Below are positions 41,828-48,714 of a DNA stretch of 53,750 nucleotides, in pieces. Each line of letters begins with the position of its first letter. The stretch's first letter is position 1. Made by a program: the position numbers and the translations under genes. This DNA is from Rahnella bonaserana (GTDB lineage Bacteria > Pseudomonadota > Gammaproteobacteria > Enterobacterales > Enterobacteriaceae). Under the pieces are notes generated by a model that was given only the letters and a program-made list of their open reading frames with translations, was not told the origin of the DNA and did not search any database. Where the stretch lies: positions 1-53,750 of the forward strand of contig NZ_JAFMOW010000044.1 in the NCBI RefSeq assembly GCF_019049675.1, given 5' to 3'.

Positions 41828-42046
41828 TTATTCCACCCGTTTAACATCCGGATGCCTTTCACTGGCTGCCTCATGAAAAATATCCCCAAGCCAGCCGGGG
41901 ATCTCATCCTCAGTCATCTCATCAGGAATGATGATGTCATAAAGTCGGGAAAACTTCCTCTCTGCCAAATCCGCACGGAAGACATGCCAGCCACCAGAAG
42001 TCTTCTTAACAGCAAGATGGCGACCGAAAACATTATAAATCAGCAT
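41828..42046 (-). CDS. DUF7661 family small protein
   Basis: This 72-residue protein begins MLIYNVFGRHLAVKK and ends FHEAASERHPDVKRVE. It resembles a small conserved enterobacterial family (DUF7661) of unknown function. A longer frame starts at 42085, but the ATG at 42046 has the ribosome site GGGGAGAATTCT and the family N-terminus. It is the last gene with chromosomal base composition before the AT-rich accessory region. Confidence 0.75.
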   Translation of the reverse strand: MLIYNVFGRHLAVKKTSGGWHVFRADLAERKFSRLYDIIIPDEMTEDEIPGWLGDIFHEAASERHPDVKRVE

Positions 42047-42906
42047 AGAATTCTCCCCGGCAGGTCGTACAAATAGAATGTGCAAACATCATAGCTACAG
42101 TAGCGTCAGACAGTCTAAATTGATGGTACTGAAGGTAAGCGGGAATGGGCTAAGTGAATATTTAGAAAGTCATTTATTGATTTGAAAAACAGGCAAAAAA
42201 AAGACCGAATACTTATTTACATCATAAGAATCAATAGGTTGAGAGAATAAATGGCGAAAAAATGGCGGCAACCTGATCAAAGTTGATTTACTTACTCAAT
42301 TTTAGTCCCATTTTATGTTCGGTGAAATGATCTTTGAGCTCAAGTATTTACATATAATTTTTAACGTAACGTTCAAAAAAATATTCAGTATTCGAAATAT
42401 AGCAGTCGTTAATACAATATTAGTAATGGAAGCAACGTTAAGCGTTCAAGAAATCTTTAAAATGAAATAAATGATGCTACCAACAGGGTCATATACCCCA
42501 TGTATTCTTGGGCCTGAGCATCCTTAAATTGACATGAATGGGGTGCATGATTAAATCCTTAGCTTACTTAGTTCATTAAATTATCACCCAAAATGTATTA
42601 TTTTTAAAGTCTACTATATTCAGATGAGCTCATTCGTAAAAATGTGGAGATTACGGAAAACTAGCATGGGGATTGATGTCACTCAATGCATTTAAGAAAA
42701 ATTAATTATTATGATTAAGCCCCTACTATTTGTGAAGTCAATCAAACTTTGCAACAAAAAATCATGCTTTAATCAATTTGAAGCATGATGCAACTCTGAC
42801 CATAAAAACACAATTCTGAATACTCATTTCTCATCCTAACAGGATGGTATGTGCTTTTTGATCTTGGCCAGAGAAATTTTAATCACACAGCAAAATGGAG
42901 AAGCAG
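42047..42906. other. AT-rich boundary region of the accessory segment
   Basis: This 860-base region has no credible gene and many stops in every frame. Base composition falls sharply relative to the left. The left end of the prophage or island probably lies here. No attachment core can be named because the right end is outside the window. A short tandem ATGGCGAAAAA/ATGGCGG repeat lies at 42251-42268, and a leftward terminator-like hairpin at 42754-42789. Confidence 0.5.
42754..42789 (-). terminator. Leftward terminator without an adjacent gene
   Basis: ATCATGCTT (42761-42769) and AAGCATGAT (42781-42789) form a 9-bp stem with an 11-base loop. On the minus strand it is followed by TTTTTTG. The gene immediately to the right reads the other way, so there is no leftward gene next to it. 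Confidence 0.55.
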
Positions 42907-43194
42907 ATGTCAGACGTGCAAATAACTTGTATTACACTTTCTAGTACGAATAAAGTTCATGAGCATATTACACATGTGGGTAGCCCAAATTTCACACCAC
43001 AAGGTAGCAAAATGACTGTAGCACAAGTAGTAAATCACATTGAAAATAAGACACACACTTTCTTTGTTCAAGCTGCTTCTGCTGGCCGTGCAGATGTAGG
43101 TGTAGTTGACCCAGGTAACGGAAACCCGAAATTTATAAGGACATATGCAGACGGTAAGTGGAACAACAACTTATTATCGCTACCTCTATGCTGA
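42907..43194 (+). CDS. DUF3892 domain-containing protein
   Basis: This 95-residue protein matches the DUF3892 pattern: VQITCITLSSTNKVHEHITHVG at the start, a middle NKTHTFFVQAASAGRADVGVVDP and a conserved end YADGKWNNNLLSL. The function is unknown; members are scattered in bacteria, often in accessory regions. The ATG at 42907 is preferred since GGAGAAGCAG lies just before it; an ATG at 42895 is also in frame. A good terminator follows. Composition and isolation suggest acquired cargo. Confidence 0.82.
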   Translation: MSDVQITCITLSSTNKVHEHITHVGSPNFTPQGSKMTVAQVVNHIENKTHTFFVQAASAGRADVGVVDPGNGNPKFIRTYADGKWNNNLLSLPLC

Positions 43195-43623
43195 CCGTTA
43201 TAAGTAAAATAATTTAGAAAAGTCATAATACTCTGTAGAATTCACTACAGGGTATTTTTCCTTAAGCTATTAATAAATAAGTTAGAATTCCCAATAGGTT
43301 AGCCCCACCTCATCATTACCTAGGGGCTGATGATTAACTCGTCCCTGATGACTTGCTCGCCATTGAGATATGCCTCAACCTTCTATCCTATTTTCTCTAA
43401 TAGAAGTTAAATTTCAAATACTATCTTTCCCCCATAGTAATATCAATCTCATGATATAAACTTGAATAAACGCTATTACTAATAATTGTAGTTATAATAA
43501 TTACTTCCAAAAGGATGTCTTGCTATAAACTATTTTTCTTAATAAATATATTTCGACACTAAAACAACCAAATACCCCCTTCAACCATATGGCATTACTA
43601 GTATTTAGTAAAATACCCGTGTG
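43195..43623. other. AT-rich gap between DUF3892 gene and membrane/coiled-coil gene
   Basis: This 429-base stretch has no gene. It contains the terminator at 43228-43259. At 43302-43344 two overlapping inverted repeats (AGCCCC/GGGGCT and TCATCA/TGATGA) could form alternative hairpins of unknown meaning. Confidence 0.35.
43228..43259 (+). terminator. Terminator after the DUF3892 gene
   Basis: An 11-bp stem (ATACTCTGTAG 43228-43238 with CTACAGGGTAT 43245-43255, one G-U pair) with a 6-base loop is followed by TTTTT. Confidence 0.88.
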
Positions 43624-44394
43624 TTATTTTTTGTTTTTAATTACTTCTTCTGCCTGCTCAAAAACAGTAAGAATCTGTTGTTCTGTTAGTTCTATGCCAT
43701 TTTTGATTGCATTTCTAATTATAGATGCCTCGAGTTGGCTCTCCGAATACAGTTTGTTTACATCATTTTTAAGTTGTTGGATAGAGTTGCTGTCATCAAT
43801 CGTGAAAAACCTCTCCATTACTGATAATGATTCAACTATTAAATCTTGAATTTTTACCTTCTCTTCTCTATGAACGGCGATTGATTTGTTTAACATTTCT
43901 AACTCTTCTGTTAAAGTTTTTTTGGACACCTCGAGTTCTTTAGTTACCAACGCCTCTCGTTTACCACGCTCAATTTCTGCTTGAATGTCAGCATCAATCT
44001 TTGCATTTTCAGTCTCTACTGCTCTATCTGATTGAACCCTAAGTTTTGATAACTTTATCGCATCTTTAAAATCTTCAGATTTGCTTAAGAATATATTATC
44101 TCTTTGCCTCTCCTCTGCCCACTTATGCGCCTTAGAGAGTGACCATTGTGCATAAGGAGTAACTATTGCTAAAAACCCACCAGCCAAGACAGGGGAGATA
44201 ATGAAGTGAAGATAAAAATAGTTTTGCGAGAGAATGTAATCAATTCGGAACTTTACTGGGGAATCACTCATAAACAGCATTGCTAAATTCGGCCAATTAA
44301 ACCAGAACCAAGCCAAAATAATGAACCCCCATAAAGGGCTTTTAATTCTTTCTTCCAACACCTGTTTAACTGACTCAGTCAAGCCACCGCTCAT
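43624..44394 (-). CDS. Uncharacterised membrane protein with long coiled coil
   Basis: This 256-residue protein has two hydrophobic helices (about 20-42 and 58-82), joined by a short loop. A charged, heptad-like region (about 90-205, rich in E, K, L) follows, then a C-terminal helix-rich tail. This topology puts a long cytoplasmic coiled coil below a 2-helix membrane hairpin. I recognise no family. Codon use and AT content match acquired DNA. It lies next to the phage repressor in the same direction, where the integrase of P2-like phages normally sits. A lysogenic-conversion or exclusion role is possible but unproven. Confidence 0.7.
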   Translation of the reverse strand: MSGGLTESVKQVLEERIKSPLWGFIILAWFWFNWPNLAMLFMSDSPVKFRIDYILSQNYFYLHFIISPVLAGGFLAIVTPYAQWSLSKAHKWAEERQRDNIFLSKSEDFKDAIKLSKLRVQSDRAVETENAKIDADIQAEIERGKREALVTKELEVSKKTLTEELEMLNKSIAVHREEKVKIQDLIVESLSVMERFFTIDDSNSIQQLKNDVNKLYSESQLEASIIRNAIKNGIELTEQQILTVFEQAEEVIKNKK

Positions 44395-44635
44395 TTTAAC
44401 GCCCCCGAAACTGGATTTTTTATCATAATCCTTCTGCTCATTCTTTGTTACTATCTGTAGATATTTTAAGTTCCCTTTAAATGAACCATTCCCTCTCAGA
44501 ACTTGCTTTTCCTTTATATATATTTTTTCTTTTAACTCTTACTCGATACCATGCTGTAAGTGGCCTGCTCAGTGTGAGAAGCAAAGACAACCAACAACTT
44601 GTATTAGCAGCATGTAATATCTGTTAAACGCTCTT
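44395..44635. other. Spacer between repressor and membrane/coiled-coil gene
   Basis: This 241-base AT-rich noncoding spacer shows no integrase remnant that I can detect on either strand. Confidence 0.35.
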
Positions 44636-45490
44636 CTACATAGCATTTTTTAATATTACTACGACTAAACCTTTTGCTGTCACTTCATTATCTGAACATT
44701 CAAAGTCACCATCATGACCGCTGATACGCAGTTTGTTGCCAGGTCGACGTGAAACTGCATAGACGTCCAAAGTGCCATCAATATCTAACAGCCAAGATCC
44801 ATTTGATATTTCGTTAACTCCCATTTCTATCAGCCATGCTGATTTTCCGCTACGTACATAGTTCAGGTTTTTGAAATAGACTCCCTCAGGTACAAATGAC
44901 TCATCGATATAGCAAAAACCATCATCATCAAGCTTGCCTGCCAGAAGTATTTTTTTAGAGATCGTTTGTATTCCTGAAGTTACATGTTCATTCTGCGATT
45001 CGGTATTCATCTCACCTGTGGCTAACCATCCAAGTGAAACCCCAGTATCTAATGCGCAGGCAATAACTACATCACCAGGGAAATATTCTCGGCGAACCCA
45101 AGTGCTTATAGTCCCTGTTGATATAGCCAGATACTCACTTAATTCCTTTTGAGTATTAAAACCGTACGCTTCCATGACTCTCTGAAGGACAGCTTTTCCT
45201 CCAGTTGAAAGCATCTTTTCAATAAGTGCCTTACCTTTTTCATATCGAGAGGGAACACCTTTAGGCGCCTCACAACCAACATTTGCATTTGCAAATTTAC
45301 CGGTAACTAGCCAACGAAGATCTGTACCAGTATCTAAGGCACATTTAATGATTGGGTTACCTGGAACGCTGCCACGCTGAAGCCAGCCGCTTATGTTATT
45401 GGCCGGAATAGCGAGCGCTTCCGCTAAGCTTTTCTGAGAGCTCACTCCATAAGCCGTCATTAATCTGTTCAGGATTTCCTGACTATCCAT
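44636..45490 (-). CDS. P2/186-type phage CI repressor with tandem HTH domains
   Basis: This 284-residue lysogeny repressor holds two copies of the phage CI helix-turn-helix domain, at residues about 6-65 and 101-160. The copies align closely (LMTAYGVSSQKSLAEALAI against VMEAYGFNTQKELSEYLAI; CALDTGTDLRWLVTGK against CALDTGVSLGWLATGE). A single 186-CI-like C-terminal oligomerisation domain follows (about 186-284). Usual relatives have one HTH and about 190-200 residues. No self-cleavage serine/lysine pair is obvious. The start at 45490 is preferred; an in-frame ATG lies 5 codons upstream and the frame reaches 45532. It is divergent from the Cox-like gene. Confidence 0.85.
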   Translation of the reverse strand: MDSQEILNRLMTAYGVSSQKSLAEALAIPANNISGWLQRGSVPGNPIIKCALDTGTDLRWLVTGKFANANVGCEAPKGVPSRYEKGKALIEKMLSTGGKAVLQRVMEAYGFNTQKELSEYLAISTGTISTWVRREYFPGDVVIACALDTGVSLGWLATGEMNTESQNEHVTSGIQTISKKILLAGKLDDDGFCYIDESFVPEGVYFKNLNYVRSGKSAWLIEMGVNEISNGSWLLDIDGTLDVYAVSRRPGNKLRISGHDGDFECSDNEVTAKGLVVVILKNAM

Positions 45491-45618
45491 CTTTTCGCCA
45501 ATCATAAATGCACCGAAGTGATAAAAAAACATTTACCAAATCGCTTTTACGATCTAAAGTGACAACACACCACATGTTACACAGTAGAACTCAAACGACA
45601 GAAAGGAGATTTTGCTTT
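45491..45618. promoter_or_regulatory. Lysis-lysogeny switch region between repressor and Cox-like gene
   Basis: This is the divergent promoter/operator region of the prophage. The hexamer AAGTGA occurs twice in the same direction (45516-45521 and 45557-45562), 41 bases or about four helical turns apart. Each copy is followed by TTTACC or TTACAC. These may be operator halves for the repressor or Cox. Promoters could not be placed firmly. Confidence 0.5.
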
Positions 45619-46035
45619 ATGTCTCATCAGAATGCAATTCAAGTACCTACCGATAAGACGCCGTTATCTAAGGAACTCTTAAATTCCGTAGTATCCCAGT
45701 TGCTACCAGCCTTGGAGACAGCCCTGTCTGCAACTATCGTGAACTCGATAAGTTTGCAACTGACCACGCTCGCCAATTCCCCAACAATTTCTAAGAAAGA
45801 TTTTGCTGCAATTAACGGTATCAGCTCCGCAGTCCTCGAAAAGTGGATCGCGAATGGAGTCGTCCTGCTTGCACCGACTCCTTCAACTACAATCACCCAA
45901 CAACGCAAAAACCGAAAAACAGGTCAAATGCAAACTGTCGTTATGGAACGTCATGGCAATGCCCTGATCAATCTTGAGGCCTGGCGTGAGAAAAACCGTC
46001 AGCAAGCCATCAAGTGTCGCTACATAAATCGTTGA
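45619..46035 (+). CDS. Cox/Apl-like phage regulator
   Basis: This 138-residue protein has a small winged/MerR-like helix-turn-helix around ISKKDFAAINGISSAVLEKWIANGVV (residues about 55-80), typical of P2 Cox and 186 Apl proteins. These repress the lysogenic promoter and act as excisionase. The position (first gene opposite the repressor) fits. It is longer than P2 Cox (91 residues) because of an N-terminal extension. The start at 45619 has AAAGGAGAT upstream; the frame is open to 45508 but would run through the operator. The name rests on position and fold resemblance. Confidence 0.75.
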   Translation: MSHQNAIQVPTDKTPLSKELLNSVVSQLLPALETALSATIVNSISLQLTTLANSPTISKKDFAAINGISSAVLEKWIANGVVLLAPTPSTTITQQRKNRKTGQMQTVVMERHGNALINLEAWREKNRQQAIKCRYINR

Positions 46036-46066
46036 GTCAGATTATTCAAACTAGCAGGGACTAACA

Positions 46067-46573
46067 ATGTTTGATTATCGCGTTTCCAAACACGCTCACT
46101 TTGACGATGCATGTAAGGCATTTGTGAATCGTCATAACCTTACCGAACTTGCCGTGCTGATGGGGACTAAACCCCAAATCCTGCGCAATAAGTTCAACCC
46201 TGAACAACCCCATAAACTCACTTGTGAGGAAGTTCTTTTAATCACTGACCTGACTGAGGACGCGACCCTTCTCGATGGTATGTTGGCACAGATAAATTGC
46301 CTGCCGTCAGTTCCGGTTAATGAGATTGCTACCTCTAATCTTTCTACCTACGCATTACAGGCAACCGCCGCCGTAGGTTCTATTGCAGCTGATGCAGTGA
46401 AAGGGGGTGCGGTTAGCTCTCAGCGTCGTATGTCCTTACTCGAAGGTGTTAATGCCGGTATTCGCCATCTATCACTGATCGGCTTAGTTGTTCAAGGCCG
46501 AGTACAGGCATCTCCAGCCCTGGCATCTGCAGTTGGTGCCATTGCAAGCGTTACGACAAATGGGTTGATGTGA
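46067..46573 (+). CDS. Phage regulatory protein CII
   Basis: This 168-residue protein belongs to the Phage_CP76/CII-like family of 186-type phages. It has the typical start (FDYRVSKHAHFDDACKAFVNRHNLTELA), an HTH (MGTKPQILRNKFNPEQPHKLTCEEVLLITDLTED) and a C-terminal amphipathic part. In 186, CII activates a promoter for establishing lysogeny. The ATG follows GCAGGGAC. It is followed 2 bases later by the fil-like gene. Confidence 0.88.
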   Translation: MFDYRVSKHAHFDDACKAFVNRHNLTELAVLMGTKPQILRNKFNPEQPHKLTCEEVLLITDLTEDATLLDGMLAQINCLPSVPVNEIATSNLSTYALQATAAVGSIAADAVKGGAVSSQRRMSLLEGVNAGIRHLSLIGLVVQGRVQASPALASAVGAIASVTTNGLM

Positions 46574-46575
46574 CT

Positions 46576-46746
46576 ATGGCCGTTTCTATTGCTCCATTTT
46601 TAAAACAGCAGAGTCCATCTCGCCACTTTAACCACGGTTGCATCGAGTTACCAGGTGGAAAGCGTTGGAACCCTTCAATATCACAAACCACTGCCCCGCA
46701 GGCCGTGAGAAATTCAAAACCGCTTATAAAGCGTCTGTTTAGTTGA
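46576..46746 (+). CDS. Phage filamentation protein Fil family
   Basis: This 56-residue small protein contains FLKQQSPSRHFNHGCIELPGG and KRWNPSISQTTAPQ, the pattern of Fil-family proteins of 186/P2-like phages. 186 Fil causes host cell filamentation when expressed. It starts 2 bases after the cII stop and ends in a TGA 7 bases before the next start. It was identified by translating the sequence directly. Confidence 0.78.
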   Translation: MAVSIAPFLKQQSPSRHFNHGCIELPGGKRWNPSISQTTAPQAVRNSKPLIKRLFS

Positions 46747-46753
46747 GGTGATT

Positions 46754-47056
46754 ATGTCTTTAGTGAATGAAGAACATATTCAAATAGGCAAGAAACATCT
46801 TTCCAGAATTAAAGAGATGTTTGAATTCAGAAAGAATGTAGCGCAGGAAACATTTGATACTCAGCCGCTGCATATGCGCAGAACAATTTGTTTTCATGCT
46901 GGCTTGTCTCGCCGCCATATTGAGATGAAGTTTGCTGAATTATCGCCGACGGAAAGGCATCAAGTAGTTGCGGCGCTAAATTCTTTGCTTGGTTTAACTG
47001 AATCACTGCCGAAATTCATCAGTGAGGATGACTGCAAGATAAATATTAAACACTAG
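46754..47056 (+). CDS. Small P2-like phage protein, function unknown
   Basis: This 100-residue basic protein is rich in predicted helix. The segment HMRRTICFHAGLSRRHIEMKFAELSPTERHQVV resembles conserved hypothetical proteins in the early region of P2-like prophages. The ATG at 46754 has TTGAGG before it; a GTG two codons upstream is also possible. No function is known. Confidence 0.75.
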   Translation: MSLVNEEHIQIGKKHLSRIKEMFEFRKNVAQETFDTQPLHMRRTICFHAGLSRRHIEMKFAELSPTERHQVVAALNSLLGLTESLPKFISEDDCKINIKH

Positions 47057-47121
47057 CCCAAATTTAAATTAACTGGCGTCAACCCGCCGGGCATTCTTTT
47101 GCCTGAAAACAGGAGTTTTAT

Positions 47122-47400
47122 ATGAATAATATTATTGAGAACATCCGTCAGAATACTGTTGGTTTGCCAGCTATGGGTATTGATTTGGCTTCACCAGAAC
47201 GCGATTACACTTCTGTTCCTGATTTATCGTTGATGCTGGACACTGCTCGTAATGAAGAACGCGCCAATCGAGCGGTGGTATTTGCCGGTCGCCTTGAAGC
47301 GATTGCCAGTTTCATTCTCAAACGTGAAATGACAGGAATTGAAGCTGCTGAAGCACTCCGCATCGAAGCTAACCGAATTCAAAGTGAAGCGGAGGCGTAA
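47122..47400 (+). CDS. DUF2732 family phage protein
   Basis: This 92-residue protein resembles the DUF2732 family found between the CII and gpA genes of P2-like prophages. Typical segments are LMLDTARNEERANRAVVFAGRLEAIASFI and the C-terminal EAAEALRIEANRIQSEA. The function is unknown. It precedes the zinc-finger gene by 2 bases. Confidence 0.8.
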   Translation: MNNIIENIRQNTVGLPAMGIDLASPERDYTSVPDLSLMLDTARNEERANRAVVFAGRLEAIASFILKREMTGIEAAEALRIEANRIQSEAEA

Positions 47401-47402
47401 CA

Positions 47403-47627
47403 ATGGCTGATGTGATCGACACCGCTCAGGAACGCGCTGACCTCACTCTTTCCACCCAAATCCAAGCCGCCCGCGCAACTGTTGCGGGCATTTCCGCAAT
47501 GTTCTGCATCGACTGTGACCGCCCAATACCGAAGGAACGCCGAGCAGCTCTGCCAGGGGTTGAGCTTTGTGTCTATTGCAAGGAACTCGCTGAGTTGAAC
47601 GCCAGACATTACCGGAGAAAACAATGA
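47403..47627 (+). CDS. TraR/DksA C4-type zinc-finger phage protein
   Basis: This is a 74-residue protein with a C4 zinc finger CIDCDRPIPKERRAALPGVELCVYC (residues about 35-59) after a short helical part. It is typical of the phage TraR/DksA family that binds the RNA polymerase secondary channel and adjusts promoter choice. It overlaps the next small gene by 4 bases (ATGA). Confidence 0.9.
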   Translation: MADVIDTAQERADLTLSTQIQAARATVAGISAMFCIDCDRPIPKERRAALPGVELCVYCKELAELNARHYRRKQ

Positions 47628-47707
47628 TCTATTTCTCAATAGTTCTTCTTCTCCTTGGCGTCAACGCAGCCCGCTATTTCTTCTCTGATATTAAAGGTGG
47701 CATGTGA
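47624..47707 (+). CDS. 27-residue single-helix membrane peptide
   Basis: A 27-codon frame reads MIYFSIVLLLLGVNAARYFF and then SDIKGGM. It overlaps the DksA-like gene at ATGA and overlaps the start of the next gene at its own TGA. The tight coupling on both sides and the hydrophobic helix suggest that it is translated. A ribosome site ACCGGAGAAAACA lies in front. The function is unknown. Similar micro-ORFs occur at this place in P2-like prophages. Confidence 0.65.
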   Translation: MIYFSIVLLLLGVNAARYFFSDIKGGM

Positions 47708-48714
47708 TGGTAATTGATAACCGCTGTTTTAATGCGGAAGCAATGAACGCAATTACTATTTCAGGCGGGAAAGATTCGCTGGCTCAGTGGCTGTTGGCTC
47801 GTGAAGCTGGTGTGTTGTATACGGCTGTCTTTGCAGATACTGGTCATGAGCATCCGCAAACTCTGGATTATTTATCTTACCTGGAGGGAAAGCTGGGAAC
47901 GGTGAAAAGAGTCAAAGCTAATTTTGCCGATCGCATTTCTCAAAAGAGAAAGTTTATTTCTGAAAAATGGCCTGTATCTCTTACTGAAGAATGCGGATTT
48001 ACTTTTGAACAGGCCAAAAAAATAATCGATACTGCATTAAAAACGCTTCATCCAACGGGCAATCCGTTCTTAGACCTGTGCATGTGGAAGGGGCGTTTTC
48101 CTTCATCAAAAGCGCGTTTTTGTTCAATTGAACTTAAACATGACCCTGTGCGAGACCAGTTTGTTAACCCATTACTCACTCAATTTGGCGAAGTCGTTTT
48201 ATGGCAGGGGGTTCGTGCTCAGGAGTCCCCGGAGCGTGCTTCATTAGCTGAATGGGAATCTGGTTTTGACCTGGGTAAAGGACTGAATATTTATCGCCCG
48301 ATCCTTAACTGGACGCATGATGATGTCTTTGCCCTGGCAAAGCGACACGGAATAAAACCCAATCCACTTTATCAACAGGGCTGCAATCGGGTTGGTTGTA
48401 TGCCATGCGTGAATGTTGTTAAAGCTGAGTTGGCTCAGATTTTCCTACGCTGGCCTGAACAAATGAAGCGTCTTTCAGAATGGGAGGAGATTGTCGCAGC
48501 CTGTTCACGCAGAGGAAATGCAGTATTTTTTCATGCTGGACACGATCCTAAAAAGGCAACAAAGAACGGCACTGATGTCAGTCTGAAATCGCATGGTATT
48601 CATACCTATAAAGATTGGGCTTTGACAACTCGTGGCGGGAATCAATTTGATTTGCTGCTGTGTGCAACTGACCAAACTCTCTGTAACAGCGTTTATGCCG
48701 GTGTGTGCGAGTGA
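47707..48714 (+). CDS. PAPS reductase-like (adenine nucleotide alpha hydrolase) phage protein
   Basis: This 335-residue protein has the PP-loop SGGKDSLAQWL (about residues 18-28) of the PAPS reductase/ATP sulfurylase-like N-type superfamily. It has LHPTGNPFLDLCMWKGRFPSSKARFCSIELK in the middle and a Cys cluster GCNRVGCMPC near residue 232, which might hold a metal or FeS cluster. Homologues are frequent next to gpA in P2-like phages, where their role is not established. DndC, a relative, inserts sulfur in DNA backbones. The ATG at 47707 (or GTG at 47704) follows AAAGGTGG. The stop overlaps the start of gpA. Confidence 0.82.
   Translation: MVIDNRCFNAEAMNAITISGGKDSLAQWLLAREAGVLYTAVFADTGHEHPQTLDYLSYLEGKLGTVKRVKANFADRISQKRKFISEKWPVSLTEECGFTFEQAKKIIDTALKTLHPTGNPFLDLCMWKGRFPSSKARFCSIELKHDPVRDQFVNPLLTQFGEVVLWQGVRAQESPERASLAEWESGFDLGKGLNIYRPILNWTHDDVFALAKRHGIKPNPLYQQGCNRVGCMPCVNVVKAELAQIFLRWPEQMKRLSEWEEIVAACSRRGNAVFFHAGHDPKKATKNGTDVSLKSHGIHTYKDWALTTRGGNQFDLLLCATDQTLCNSVYAGVCE

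Noticed and set aside
42047-42906. Integrase remnant or attL core
   Set aside because: No reading frame resembling a tyrosine recombinase was found, and no attachment core can be defined without the right end.
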